DNA of 64,000 nt. Source: Mucilaginibacter saanensis (GTDB lineage Bacteria > Bacteroidota > Bacteroidia > Sphingobacteriales > Sphingobacteriaceae). The translations under genes were made by a program, and so were the position numbers. The DNA lies in assembly GCF_014200575.1 (NCBI RefSeq), contig NZ_JACHBZ010000021.1, positions 15,412-79,411 of the forward strand, given 5' to 3'. Below the pieces are notes generated by a model that was not told where the DNA came from, searched no databases, and saw nothing but the letters and a program-made list of their open reading frames with translations. Positions 26,520 to 35,615 of the stretch are shown here, in pieces. Numbering within the stretch: the first letter of the stretch is position 1; each line of letters begins with the position of its first letter.

Positions 26520-27992
26520 ATGCCTGTAAAAAAAGCGTTGATTATTGGTGCCGGAATTGCCGGGATAGCTACGGCTATCCGTTTGGCGGTAAAAGGTTAC
26601 CAGGTTAATGTTTTTGAAGCCAATAGTTATCCCGGAGGTAAATTATCTGAGTTTGAGCAGGAGGGATTTAGGTTTGATGCCGGCCCGAGCCTGTTCACCA
26701 TGCCACAGTATGTTGATGAACTGTTTAGGCTGGCCGGTAAAAACCCTGCCGAATTTTCCAGCTATCAAAAACTGGATGTGGTTTGCCGTTACTTTTATGA
26801 AGACGGCACCCGCCTAAACGCTTATGCCGATCCTGAAAAATTTGCCGCAGAAATAAATCAGCAAACGGGCGAACCGGAAGCTTCAGTTAAAAAATATCTT
26901 AAAAACAGCAGTAATATTTATAGTATTACCAGCCATGTTTTTTTAGAGCAGTCACTGCATCGTTTAAAAACTTATTTAAATTGGGGCACGGTGCAATCTG
27001 TTTTCAGATTCCCCCAGATAGATGCCTTCCGCAGCGTGCACAAGGCAAACGAAAGCTTTTTTAAAGATGAGCGCATTACACAGCTTTATGACCGATATGC
27101 TACCTATAACGGCTCCAACCCCTATTCGGCTCCGGCTACACTTAATGTAATACCGCATCTGGAGCAGCATTATGGCGCTTATTTTCCGGAGGGAGGCATG
27201 TATAGCATCGTAACGAGCCTGGTAAAGCTGGCAGAGTCATTGGGCGTAGTTTTCCATTATAATTCGCCTGTTGACGAGATCATTTTGGAAAAGCAAACGG
27301 CAAAAGCCATCAGGATAAAGGATGATGTGATGCTGGGCGATGTGATTGTATCCAATATGGATGTATGGTTCACTTATCATAGGCTGTTAAAAGATCATCC
27401 TCGTTTATTCCCAAAAAAAATCCTGAAACAGGAACGCAGCAGTTCGGCATTAATATTTTACTGGGGTATCAACAAGCAGTTTGCAGGGCTTCATCTGCAT
27501 AATATCTTTTTCAGTGCAGACTACCGGGCCGAGTTTGATCATATCTGGCAACAAAAAGCTATTTACCATGACCCAACCGTGTACCTTAACATCAGCTCCA
27601 AATACAAACCAGATGATGCCCCACAAAGTTGCGAAAACTGGTTTACCATGATTAATGTACCTGCCAACACGGGGCAAAACTGGGATAAACTGATAGTTGC
27701 TGCCCGCCAGCACATATTAACCAAACTAAGCCGAATCCTGGGTCAGGACATCGGCAGTCTTATTATCTCTGAAAGCATCCTTGATCCGCGGAGTATTGAA
27801 AGTAAAACATCATCATACCAGGGCTCGCTCTACGGCACAAGCTCCAACAATCAGTTTGCTGCATTTTTAAGACATGCCAACAAGGCATCCCAAATTAAAA
27901 ACCTCTATTTTTGTGGCGGCAGTGTACATCCTGGCGGCGGCATTCCGCTTTGCTTGCTCTCCGCCAAAATTGTGAGCGACTGGATAGCATAA
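26520..27992 (+). CDS. crtD: 1-hydroxycarotenoid 3,4-desaturase, CrtD-like (CrtI family)
   Basis: A 490-residue FAD-dependent carotenoid desaturase. The N-terminal dinucleotide motif IGAGIAGIATAIRLA (9-23) is followed by FEANSYPGGKLSEF and FDAGPSLFTMPQYVDELF; the C-terminus has NLYFCGGSVHPGGGIPLCLLSAK, the family signature. The segments RYATYNGSNPYSAPATLN and EQHYGAYFPEGGM resemble Bacteroidota CrtD (1'-hydroxy-gamma-carotene 3',4'-desaturase) more than phytoene desaturase CrtI, and no crtB is next to it. Nearby cruF and crtW support CrtD, but CrtI cannot be fully excluded without alignment. It is followed by pepP on the same strand. Confidence 0.75.
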   Translation: MPVKKALIIGAGIAGIATAIRLAVKGYQVNVFEANSYPGGKLSEFEQEGFRFDAGPSLFTMPQYVDELFRLAGKNPAEFSSYQKLDVVCRYFYEDGTRLNAYADPEKFAAEINQQTGEPEASVKKYLKNSSNIYSITSHVFLEQSLHRLKTYLNWGTVQSVFRFPQIDAFRSVHKANESFFKDERITQLYDRYATYNGSNPYSAPATLNVIPHLEQHYGAYFPEGGMYSIVTSLVKLAESLGVVFHYNSPVDEIILEKQTAKAIRIKDDVMLGDVIVSNMDVWFTYHRLLKDHPRLFPKKILKQERSSSALIFYWGINKQFAGLHLHNIFFSADYRAEFDHIWQQKAIYHDPTVYLNISSKYKPDDAPQSCENWFTMINVPANTGQNWDKLIVAARQHILTKLSRILGQDIGSLIISESILDPRSIESKTSSYQGSLYGTSSNNQFAAFLRHANKASQIKNLYFCGGSVHPGGGIPLCLLSAKIVSDWIA

Positions 27993-28018
27993 CACAGCCA
28001 TATTTGAAAAATACTACT

Positions 28019-29419
28019 ATGAAACTTCAACTTTTTGATCAACAGGTTTACACCGACCGCAGGAAGGTTTTAAAGCAAAATGTCGGGTCAGACGGCATTA
28101 TCCTGTTATTAGGTAACGAGGATAGCAGCATGAATTATAAAGATAATTGCTACCCTTTCAGACAGGACAGTACCTTTCTTTATTACTTTGGCCTTGATGT
28201 GCAAAACCTGGCTGCCGTAATTGATACCGATACCGGCGAAGAGGTGGTTTTTGGCAATGAACTGAGCCTGGATGATATCATCTGGACCGGCACCCTGCCT
28301 ACTGTACAGGAAATGGCCTCGATGATTGGCATTACCCAAACCAAACCCTTTGATCAGGCGATCCACTATGTGCATAAAGCGCTGATTGCCGGCAGAAAAG
28401 TGCATATTTTGCCTCCTTACCGCCCGGAGAACCGGATGAAACTGGCTACCTGGTTTAAAGTGAGTTTGCAGGATGTTCAGGATCATGTTTCGGTTAAACT
28501 CATTAAAGCGGTAATTGCGCAGCGGGTTATAAAAACACCATTGGAGATAGCTGAAATGGAAAAAGCAGTATCCATTAGCGTAGATATGCAGCTGGCCGTT
28601 ATAAAGGCCACTCGCCCCGGCATCAAGGAATATGAATTGGTGGCCAAAGCCAACGAGGTAGCCATGGCAGCCAACGGCCGTTTAGGCTATGGTGCTATTA
28701 TTACTACACACGGCCAAACCCTGCATACCCACTACTACGGGAATACCCTGCAAGACGGCAATATGGTATTAAGCGATATTGGCGCAGAGAACGGTATGCA
28801 CTACGGCGGCGATCTTACCCGTACCTTCCCGGTGGGGCGCAGCTTTACCAACAGGCAAAAGGAACTGTACGAGGTAGTACTTAACTCAATGAATCATGCT
28901 ATTGACATGTTAAAACCGGGTACACAATATAAGGATATTCATCTGGCTGCCTGTCAAAAACTGGTTGAAGGTTTAAAGCAGGTTAACCTGATGAAAGGCG
29001 ATCCTGCCGAGGCGGTTGCCGCAGGTGCACATACCATGTTTTTTCAGTGCGGTTTGGGCCACATGCTGGGCATGGATACCCACGACATGGAAGATCTTGG
29101 CGAGCCATACGTTGGCTATACCGATACTTTGAAAAAGGAAACTGTATTTGGATTAAAATCGCTGCGTTTAGGGCGCGAACTGGAAGCCGGCTTTGTACTT
29201 ACCATTGAACCTGGCATCTACATTATACCTGAACTAATAGACCGCTGGAAGGCTGAAAACAAATATGCCGACTTTATTAATTACGATGTACTGAATACCT
29301 ACCGCGATTTTGGCGGCATCCGTATTGAGGATAACTTTGTAATAACAGATACCGGCAGCCACCTGCTTGGTAAGTATTTGCCAAAAACTTTAAAAGAAAT
29401 TGAAGGATTGAAGGGGTAG
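28019..29419 (+). CDS. Aminopeptidase P family protein (Xaa-Pro aminopeptidase)
   Basis: A 466-residue metallopeptidase that removes N-terminal residues next to proline. An AMP_N domain (about 1-140, with LLLGNEDSSMNYKDN and QDSTFLYYFGL) is followed by a pita-bread M24 domain. Metal ligands are visible in LSDIGAENGMHYGGDLTRTF (two Asp), CGLGHMLGMDTHD (His), TIEPGIY (Glu) and GGIRIEDN (Glu). The start at 28019 (MKLQLFDQQVYTDRRKV) fits the family; a longer frame upstream overlaps the end of crtD. No signal peptide. Confidence 0.93.
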   Translation: MKLQLFDQQVYTDRRKVLKQNVGSDGIILLLGNEDSSMNYKDNCYPFRQDSTFLYYFGLDVQNLAAVIDTDTGEEVVFGNELSLDDIIWTGTLPTVQEMASMIGITQTKPFDQAIHYVHKALIAGRKVHILPPYRPENRMKLATWFKVSLQDVQDHVSVKLIKAVIAQRVIKTPLEIAEMEKAVSISVDMQLAVIKATRPGIKEYELVAKANEVAMAANGRLGYGAIITTHGQTLHTHYYGNTLQDGNMVLSDIGAENGMHYGGDLTRTFPVGRSFTNRQKELYEVVLNSMNHAIDMLKPGTQYKDIHLAACQKLVEGLKQVNLMKGDPAEAVAAGAHTMFFQCGLGHMLGMDTHDMEDLGEPYVGYTDTLKKETVFGLKSLRLGRELEAGFVLTIEPGIYIIPELIDRWKAENKYADFINYDVLNTYRDFGGIRIEDNFVITDTGSHLLGKYLPKTLKEIEGLKG

Positions 29420-29433
29420 AGGTATTTATTACC

Positions 29434-29466
29434 ACACTTACGAAGTTTTAAAAACTTCGTAAGTGT
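29434..29466. terminator. Bidirectional terminator between pepP and hemH
   Basis: ACACTTACGAAGTTT and its complement form a 15-bp perfect stem with a 3-base loop, followed by an A-rich/T-rich flank in both directions. It lies between convergent genes. Confidence 0.85.
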
Positions 29467-29521
29467 AAAAAAAGTATCAAACTCACACGCATTATTGCAA
29501 TGATGTGGTGAGATAATGTAA

Positions 29522-30553
29522 TTACGCGGCTACGTGATTTTCCCGTACCATCTTCTCCAGGGCGTCAATCCATATTGGCGAATCATTAAGGCTTTCAACA
29601 AGCTGTACTTTTTCGCCGCCTAATGCTTTAAATTCGTCACCATACTCGGTGGTTACTTCGTAAACCGTTTCCAGGCAGTCGGCCACGAATGCGGGGCAAA
29701 ATACCAGCAGGCTTTTTTTGCCTTCTTTGGCCAGTTTAGCTACAATCTCGCTGGTGTAGGGCTGTACCCATGGGTCGTTACCCAGGCGTGATTGAAAACA
29801 AATGGTATATTTTTCTTTAGGGATATTTAGCTTTTGAGCTATCAGCTGCGCAGTATGATGCGATTGCGCCGAGTAGCAGAATTTATTGGCTTCGGTTATA
29901 GTTTGACAGCAGTCATTAACTTTTAAACAATGCTGATGGGTATGATCTGCTTTAACCAGTTGCCTTTGAGGTAACCCGTGGAAGCTGAACAGTACATGAT
30001 CATAAGTTTCGGGCTTGTATTTCTGCGCATTGTTGGCAAAGGTGGCAATCATACCTTCGTTATCATGAAAGGAGTTCACAAAGGAGATATTGGGTTTAGT
30101 TGGCCACTGCAATAACAGCTCCATCACCTTGTCATAAACAGAACCGGTACTTGCCGATGCATACTGCGGAAACAAAGCAATAACCTGTATATCAGTAACC
30201 AAAGCTGCTTTAAGTCTGTTTAGGGCTTTCTCAATAGATGGGTTCTGATAACGCATGGCCAGTTCAACAATGTACTCCTTCCCCAAACGCTGCTGCAAAG
30301 CTTTTTGTTGCAGTAAGCTATAGTGCATTAACGGCGATCCGGTTTCTTTATCCCAGATAGCCTGGTACAATTTGGCCGATTTTGGAGCCCGGAAAGGAAC
30401 AATGATCCCCCGAACCAAAAGGGCGCGGGATATAGGGTTAATATCAATTACCCGTGGATCCATTAAAAATTCATTCAAATAAGTACGTACATCTGCCGTT
30501 GAGGGGCTATCAGGTGTACCCAAATTCACCAATAAAACTGCTTTTTTACCCAT
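29522..30553 (-). CDS. hemH: Ferrochelatase
   Basis: Inserts Fe2+ into protoporphyrin IX, the last step of protoheme synthesis. 343 residues, with the start MGKKAVLLVNLGTPDSP, the metal-binding region YASASTGSVY and the catalytic His192 in LFSFHGLPQR. FQSRLGNDPWVQPYT and FCPAFVADCLETVYE are also conserved. It is the last gene of a minus-strand group of carotenoid and isoprenoid genes. A GC-rich palindromic element separates it from crtW. Confidence 0.96.
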   Translation of the reverse strand: MGKKAVLLVNLGTPDSPSTADVRTYLNEFLMDPRVIDINPISRALLVRGIIVPFRAPKSAKLYQAIWDKETGSPLMHYSLLQQKALQQRLGKEYIVELAMRYQNPSIEKALNRLKAALVTDIQVIALFPQYASASTGSVYDKVMELLLQWPTKPNISFVNSFHDNEGMIATFANNAQKYKPETYDHVLFSFHGLPQRQLVKADHTHQHCLKVNDCCQTITEANKFCYSAQSHHTAQLIAQKLNIPKEKYTICFQSRLGNDPWVQPYTSEIVAKLAKEGKKSLLVFCPAFVADCLETVYEVTTEYGDEFKALGGEKVQLVESLNDSPIWIDALEKMVRENHVAA

Positions 30554-30585
30554 AACTATTTCAGCCGCAAAAATATAAAATTATT

Positions 30586-30672
30586 GCCCCCTAATCTCGT
30601 GAAGGGGGAACAAATTACAAACTAATGATTACCAATCTGCTAAGTAGCTTCCCCTTTAGGGGGTTGGGGGGC
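30586..30672. repeat. GC-rich palindromic element spanning the crtW stop codon
   Basis: The ends are inverted: the left arm (30586-30611) starts GCCCCCTAATC and the complement of the right arm (30647-30672) starts GCCCCCCAACC; each arm has an inner C-run/G-run. It resembles the element at 50397-50483. The crtW stop (30640-30642) lies inside, so the right arm codes the end of CrtW. Confidence 0.75.
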
Positions 30673-31335
30673 CTTCCACAATAACCACCAGGGCGTCCCC
30701 GGCGAATCATGGTGTTCATAATGATACCCAAAGAAATAACAGCTCAAAAAAGCCGCTATATGATTACGGGGTTGGCTGCGGGCAAAATATTGATTATCAT
30801 GTTCGCCCTTATGTGGCTCGTATGTGCCGAAGTAAAATAGCTGCAACGTACTTAACAGCGATGGCACTACCCAAAACATGATCAGGTTGGGCTGAGGTAT
30901 CCACATTTTCAGAATGTTAAACACTACAGCCATCACCACAATTTGCCACACCGAAAGGTAGTTACGGATAAACCTTACATACCAGCTCCAAAAACCACCA
31001 TTGTGATAATCAGGGTCAAGCTTACCATGCACATGGTCGTGATGTAAATGATGTTTAGTGTACAGTTTAGGATACCAGAACGAGGCATATAAAGAAGTGC
31101 AGATATACCCGATAAGATTATTTAATGTGCGACTGGGTGATACTGTACCATGCATGGCATCATGCGCGGTAATAAACAAACCCGTGTACAAATGCATTTG
31201 CACCAGCACAAATAAATAAACCAGGGGGTTTGCAAAGCTGAAATGCCATTGCATCAGCAATATAATTGAAGTTACCCAACTGCCCAGCACCAGCAAGGCA
31301 ACAAATAAACCTGTATTTGACGGACTTTTTTGCAT
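30640..31335 (-). CDS. crtW: Beta-carotene ketolase, CrtW-like (fatty acid desaturase fold)
   Basis: A membrane diiron oxygenase of 231 residues that is expected to add the 4-keto group to a beta-ionone ring. Three histidine boxes are present: HDAMHG (58-63), HHLHHDHVH (95-103) and YHYEHH (204-209), spaced as in CrtW, with hydrophobic helices between. The ATG at 31335 (MQKSPSNTG) is preferred over an upstream in-frame ATG that would overlap ispH. The last residues (PQPPKGEAT) are encoded by the palindromic repeat and are not part of the family. Other members of the desaturase superfamily are possible, but the pathway context favours CrtW. Confidence 0.8.
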   Translation of the reverse strand: MQKSPSNTGLFVALLVLGSWVTSIILLMQWHFSFANPLVYLFVLVQMHLYTGLFITAHDAMHGTVSPSRTLNNLIGYICTSLYASFWYPKLYTKHHLHHDHVHGKLDPDYHNGGFWSWYVRFIRNYLSVWQIVVMAVVFNILKMWIPQPNLIMFWVVPSLLSTLQLFYFGTYEPHKGEHDNQYFARSQPRNHIAAFLSCYFFGYHYEHHDSPGTPWWLLWKAPQPPKGEAT

Positions 31336-31364
31336 GTGAAAACTATACAGCAAAAAACGTGCTG

Positions 31365-32216
31365 TTAAAATTTCTCCAGTTCGGCTTTTACTTGCTGCAT
31401 GAGCCACATGGGGGTTGATGTAGCCCCCGCTATGCCAATGGCATCATTTGGAGAAAACATAGCCTTATCCAACTCGCTTGATGATGATATAAAATAGGTA
31501 TCAGGATTATGCTTGCGGCATACCTCAAACAGCACCTTGCCATTTGATGATTTACGACCCGATACAAATACAATTTTATTAAACTTACTTACAAATTTGG
31601 GCAAATCCTTATCCCGGTTTGATACCTGGCGACAAATGGTGTCATTGGCTTTCAGATTGTAACCGCGCGCTATCAGCTCATCCTTTACACCATAAAACTT
31701 CTCCATGCTTTTGGTAGTTTGGGTGTACAGGGTTATGTTTTGCGGCAACTCTACATTATCCAGTTCGGCAATGTCCTGAAAAACCAGTGCTTCATTATTA
31801 GTTTGGCCTTCCAGTCCAATAACTTCGGCATGGCCGTGCTTGCCAAATATCAGGATCTTCTCATTGGCATCGTATGATGTTTTTATCCGATTTTGAAGCT
31901 TCAGAACCACAGGGCATGATGCATCAATCAGCGTAATATTATTTTCTAAAGCTGTGCGGTAGGTATCAGGGGCTTCGCCATGCGCGCGTATCAATACCTT
32001 TTCGTTACGCAGGTTTTTTAATTCAGCATGTTCAATAATACGCAGGCCAAGGGCTTTAAGCCGCTCCACTTCTTCATCATTATGCACAATATCGCCCAGG
32101 CAGTACAGGTAACCTTCATCGGCCAAAATTTCTTCGGCCATATCAATAGCATACACCACTCCAAAGCAAAAGCCCGAATCCTGATCAATAGTAACCTTTA
32201 ACTGATACTCTCCCAT
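31365..32216 (-). CDS. ispH: 4-hydroxy-3-methylbut-2-enyl diphosphate reductase
   Basis: Last enzyme of the methylerythritol phosphate pathway; makes IPP and DMAPP, the precursors of carotenoids and quinones. A [4Fe-4S] enzyme of 283 residues with the three cluster cysteines at 17 (SGFCFGV), 101 (ASCPVV) and 195 (TICRQVSNR), and the catalytic region ITLYTQTTKS (161-170). It lies between cruF and crtW on the same strand, so precursor supply and carotenoid tailoring are probably co-expressed. Confidence 0.96.
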   Translation of the reverse strand: MGEYQLKVTIDQDSGFCFGVVYAIDMAEEILADEGYLYCLGDIVHNDEEVERLKALGLRIIEHAELKNLRNEKVLIRAHGEAPDTYRTALENNITLIDASCPVVLKLQNRIKTSYDANEKILIFGKHGHAEVIGLEGQTNNEALVFQDIAELDNVELPQNITLYTQTTKSMEKFYGVKDELIARGYNLKANDTICRQVSNRDKDLPKFVSKFNKIVFVSGRKSSNGKVLFEVCRKHNPDTYFISSSSELDKAMFSPNDAIGIAGATSTPMWLMQQVKAELEKF

Positions 32217-32307
32217 TGTGTTACAAATTTACGGCAAAAATACCCTTTGATAGTAATCATTATGTTGATTTTTTATTACACCTATTATTTACCGGAGCCA
32301 TGAATTA

Positions 32308-32982
32308 TCAGTCAGCAATTCCTAATGCCATAAAAAACACAAACTGCATCATAAGCAGCACAGGGGCTGCGGCAGGTTGTGGTTTAAATTTAAACTTCTC
32401 AAAAACAAACAGCAGCAGCCCGCTTACTAAAAACCAGCAGGCATAATTTTTCAGCGGGATACCATTTCCTACCCAGTGCCAATAATCAAAGTGTACGGCA
32501 ACAGGTTCAATCAATATATCAAGTACTACAAGTATGATGGCGCCGGTTATTATCCGTGCAGGCATACTTCTAATCCGGCTGCGCTGCAACAATACCCCGG
32601 TTGAGTAGATCAGTAAAAACCAGTTTACCCCAATCATCAGCGGTATATCAAGCAATTTAATACCTAAGGTTTCGCCGTAAGCATAATTGCCAAACAGCAA
32701 GCTGGTATGTACGCCAATATATTCAGCTGCAAAACCCATGATAAAAACCATCAGCGCAAAAAGTACAAAACGGCTATCGGGCCGGTTATGAGCACCTATT
32801 AATACCGCCGTCATCAACAGTAAATGCCAGGGCACAATTTTCAAAAACAGCACATCTAACGAGGGGGTGATAAAGCCAACTAACCCCACCGCATGAAATA
32901 AAACAATAATGATGATGGCGATGCGATGGGCAGGCGTTACGGAAACCCCAAATAATGTTTTCAAATTTTCCGCCCTTTCCAT
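32308..32982 (-). CDS. cruF: Carotenoid 1',2'-hydratase, CruF-like membrane protein
   Basis: A 224-residue polytopic protein (about seven helices) of the carotenoid biosynthesis/CruF family, which hydrates the end group of gamma-carotene to the 1'-hydroxy form. Typical residues are ADEYIG-like FAAEYIGVHTSLLFGNYAYGETLG, IPLMIGVNWFLLIYSTG and IEPVAVHFDYWHWVGNGIPLKNYACWFL. It overlaps the glycosyltransferase gene by 22 bases, which indicates translational coupling. The assignment fits its neighbours: CrtD uses its product. Confidence 0.87.
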   Translation of the reverse strand: MERAENLKTLFGVSVTPAHRIAIIIIVLFHAVGLVGFITPSLDVLFLKIVPWHLLLMTAVLIGAHNRPDSRFVLFALMVFIMGFAAEYIGVHTSLLFGNYAYGETLGIKLLDIPLMIGVNWFLLIYSTGVLLQRSRIRSMPARIITGAIILVVLDILIEPVAVHFDYWHWVGNGIPLKNYACWFLVSGLLLFVFEKFKFKPQPAAAPVLLMMQFVFFMALGIAD

Positions 32983-34049
32983 ACTGTAGTTCCGGTGAGG
33001 TATTTCTGGATGGATATAACCGCAATAAACAGCATGTTTAGCATTTGAAACGGATGCATAATGATGTTATTAAGCACACTTTGATCGGCCAGAAGCGAGA
33101 TCATGATACGGGTAAGTAAAATTAACCCAATCATAAAAAACAGCAGCGGCAGGTTTAGGGTCATTACAACAATCATAGGGCCGCCTATAATAAGTAGTAT
33201 GTATATTAAAAAGCCTATAATACTGTAATTAAAAGCAGCCAAAAAGTTTTTACCGAAACCATTGATAGCTTCATAATAACCTTTATACATACGACAGCTG
33301 ATCATGCCATTAGCCAGTAGCGCTTCGCCATTATAGGCTTCGGTCTTAATTAGCCTCATAATTTCTACATCTTCAACCACTTTGTTCTTAACGGCCTTAT
33401 GCCACTGGTGCTTATGATAAATAGCCGCATCAAATAACATGAACTGACCGCTGGCTGCGGCTACCGAAGCATTTTTTACCAGATAAATTAATCTTAACGG
33501 CAACAGGTTTAATAATATAAAATGCATGAGTGGTACTACTGCCTGCTCGCCCGGGGTATTCATTTGCTGGTTGGTGAACAAGCTTAACAAACCGAGCTGA
33601 TGCAGGTGCATCCGGTGCACGGCGCTATTGATTAGCCCGGGTTTAACTTGCTCGTCGGCATCTAAAAAAAGTAAGTATTTACCGTCGGCATGTTTAGCCA
33701 ATTGGTCACAGGCGTAATTTTTACCTATCCAGCCTTCAGGTAATTTCCCCCCTTTTATCACCCTAAAACGCGGATGATTCGCTGCAAAGGCCGAACAAAC
33801 CGCATAAGTATCGTCGGTGGATTCATCATCAAGCACAATTACCTCATAATTTTGATAATCGTGTTCATGAACAGACTGCAGCAATGTTAATATATTGCCA
33901 GCCTCGTTACGGGCAGGTATTAGTATTGATACCTTGTCATTATATTGTTTAACTACCCGGTGTAGCTTAGGGTTAGATATAAAATTGAACAAGGTTACCG
34001 CAAAACGCAGGATAATAAAAAAGAGGGTTATTGATATGGCAATGATCAC
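32961..34049 (-). CDS. Glycosyltransferase family 2, CruG/CruC-like (carotenoid glycosylation)
   Basis: A 362-residue membrane-associated glycosyltransferase. An N-terminal helix precedes a GT-A domain (VSILIPARNEAGNILTLLQSV, VIVLDDESTDD, LLFLDADEQV with the metal-binding DAD). Two or three C-terminal helices follow (LLIIGGPMIVVMTLNLPLL). The start is GTG at 34049, because the upstream acyltransferase stop ends three bases before it; no ATG fits. It is placed between cruF and an acyltransferase, as in clusters making glycosylated carotenoids, so the likely acceptor is the 1'-hydroxy (or 2'-hydroxy) end of the carotenoid. A role in lipid glycosylation is an alternative. Confidence 0.82.
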   Translation of the reverse strand: MIIAISITLFFIILRFAVTLFNFISNPKLHRVVKQYNDKVSILIPARNEAGNILTLLQSVHEHDYQNYEVIVLDDESTDDTYAVCSAFAANHPRFRVIKGGKLPEGWIGKNYACDQLAKHADGKYLLFLDADEQVKPGLINSAVHRMHLHQLGLLSLFTNQQMNTPGEQAVVPLMHFILLNLLPLRLIYLVKNASVAAASGQFMLFDAAIYHKHQWHKAVKNKVVEDVEIMRLIKTEAYNGEALLANGMISCRMYKGYYEAINGFGKNFLAAFNYSIIGFLIYILLIIGGPMIVVMTLNLPLLFFMIGLILLTRIMISLLADQSVLNNIIMHPFQMLNMLFIAVISIQKYLTGTTVWKGRKI

Positions 34050-34052
34050 TTT

Positions 34053-34679
34053 TTATAATACTATTTCGGTTTGCTGTTGCTTTGCTGAATTGTAATGTTC
34101 CTGGTACGCCGCCTGTAGCTCATCTATATGATGATACACTAAATCGGGGCCCCCTGTTTTTAAGTAAACGTTTACTCCGGGTTTTTTATATTTAAAATGC
34201 TCAATAAATGTTGCGGCAAACAACAACTGAAAGTTGTGCTGTGCCGCACTCATAATTTTCATTACCCCCTTTTGAAAAATTACCTCATTGGTAAAGTTCG
34301 AATAAAGTTTACCCTGTGGAAAAACAAGCAACATATTTTGCGGATCATTTAACAGCGTTGCAGCATAGTTAAGCGAAGCCATCATATCTTTTGAGCTTTT
34401 ATTAACAGAAAATGCGCCCATATACTTAAAAAATGATACCTGGCGCGCAGTATCTTCCAATATCATGACATGAAATTTTTTGCCCAGCAGTTTATGATTC
34501 AGATAATACATCAAAAAGCCATCCCACCAGCTAAAATGATTGGCCAGCAGTAAAACGGCCTTATCACGGGCTATAGCTACATGATTGTAATTGATTTTAT
34601 AAAAACTACGCCCCGCTATCCACAAAATGTAATGATGGAAAAACCAATGGATCATGCTATTTTTTTGTGGCCGTATCAT
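34053..34679 (-). CDS. 1-acyl-glycerol-3-phosphate acyltransferase-like, probable carotenoid glycoside acyltransferase
   Basis: A 208-residue PlsC-type acyltransferase. The catalytic motif NHxxxxD is present as NHFSWWDG (His48, Asp53), followed by a FPQGK block (FPQGKLYSN) equivalent to the PEGTR box. It has an N-terminal hydrophobic helix (FFHHYILWIAG) and no signal peptide. The start is the ATG at 34679; a TTG three codons upstream is less likely. It sits three bases before the glycosyltransferase, so the pair should be co-expressed; by analogy with CruC/CruD in Chlorobium it would acylate the carotenoid-bound sugar. It could instead work in phospholipid synthesis. Confidence 0.8.
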   Translation of the reverse strand: MIRPQKNSMIHWFFHHYILWIAGRSFYKINYNHVAIARDKAVLLLANHFSWWDGFLMYYLNHKLLGKKFHVMILEDTARQVSFFKYMGAFSVNKSSKDMMASLNYAATLLNDPQNMLLVFPQGKLYSNFTNEVIFQKGVMKIMSAAQHNFQLLFAATFIEHFKYKKPGVNVYLKTGGPDLVYHHIDELQAAYQEHYNSAKQQQTEIVL

Positions 34680-34760
34680 GCGCCGCAAGATACTGATTGA
34701 TAAGGTAAAGTTTGGGCAGTTGCACGCATTAAACCTTATTTTTAGTACCCGCTGCGGTAT

Positions 34761-35570
34761 TTACCGCACCAGATATTCATCAAGCGCCTTAATAACCAGC
34801 CAGTGCCCCAGGGCCAGTTCATGCACCTCGGCATTATCTAACGTGGCAATAAAAGGCATAGCTGCCGATTTTGGGAACAGCTGATCATGCTTACCAAAAA
34901 TCAGCAGGCAATTAATTTTATGCTCATTTATCTGCGCGGCCACTTTTACCACATCGGGCTTTAACAGCCTTATTAAATTCAGGGTATAGTAAGTATCCAA
35001 TCGCTTTTTCTCGGTGTCAATTTCATTATAGGCTATCTGGTACAGGTTATCATCAATCATCCCTGCTTTTTTTGCACATTTAAGTACAAAAGGAGCCAGC
35101 CATTTGCTTTTGGCAACGGTGCTAAAAAATAATTTACCAAAGGGGTTATGCAGCAAAAAATGGAATCCTTTATATACCGAAAGTCCGTCGGGAGCCATTA
35201 ATATAACATCATCAATAAGGTGGGCGTATTCCTCAAGCAGTATCAGGGCCAGGTTTGCACCAATAGAGTACCCCATCACCGAAAATCTTTGCTCACCATA
35301 CATTTTAAACCATTCCTGCATGTATACGCGCACCATATTTTTAGGCATCCCATCTCTGATCTGCTTCTCGGTCCAGCCGTCAAGTGTGCTGCCGCCATGA
35401 AAAAAATGATCAAACCCGTAAATATGATATTTGGGCAATATTGATTTTTCGAGTACATGAAACTGCTTACCCGTCATACCATAACCATGAAAAGCCAGCA
35501 ATGGTTTCTGACCAGTACCATATTCATGAAAATGTGCTTTACCCAAGCCGGGCAGATGTAAAAACCCCAT
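34761..35570 (-). CDS. Alpha/beta hydrolase
   Basis: A 269-residue cytosolic hydrolase. It shows a His-Gly oxyanion segment (LLAFHGYGMTGKQF), the nucleophile in VMGYSIGANLAL (Ser102), an Asp in FGKHDQLFP and a terminal His in LALGHWLVI. The product of the reaction is unknown; the family includes lipases, esterases and dienelactone hydrolases. It lies 81 bases upstream of the acyltransferase and 45 bases downstream of waaA, all on the same strand, so it may be part of the cluster's lipid chemistry. Confidence 0.82.
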   Translation of the reverse strand: MGFLHLPGLGKAHFHEYGTGQKPLLAFHGYGMTGKQFHVLEKSILPKYHIYGFDHFFHGGSTLDGWTEKQIRDGMPKNMVRVYMQEWFKMYGEQRFSVMGYSIGANLALILLEEYAHLIDDVILMAPDGLSVYKGFHFLLHNPFGKLFFSTVAKSKWLAPFVLKCAKKAGMIDDNLYQIAYNEIDTEKKRLDTYYTLNLIRLLKPDVVKVAAQINEHKINCLLIFGKHDQLFPKSAAMPFIATLDNAEVHELALGHWLVIKALDEYLVR

Positions 35571-35615
35571 TAAGGCAATATTAACAATTATGCCTAATAT
35601 TAAGGGCGACAGGTT

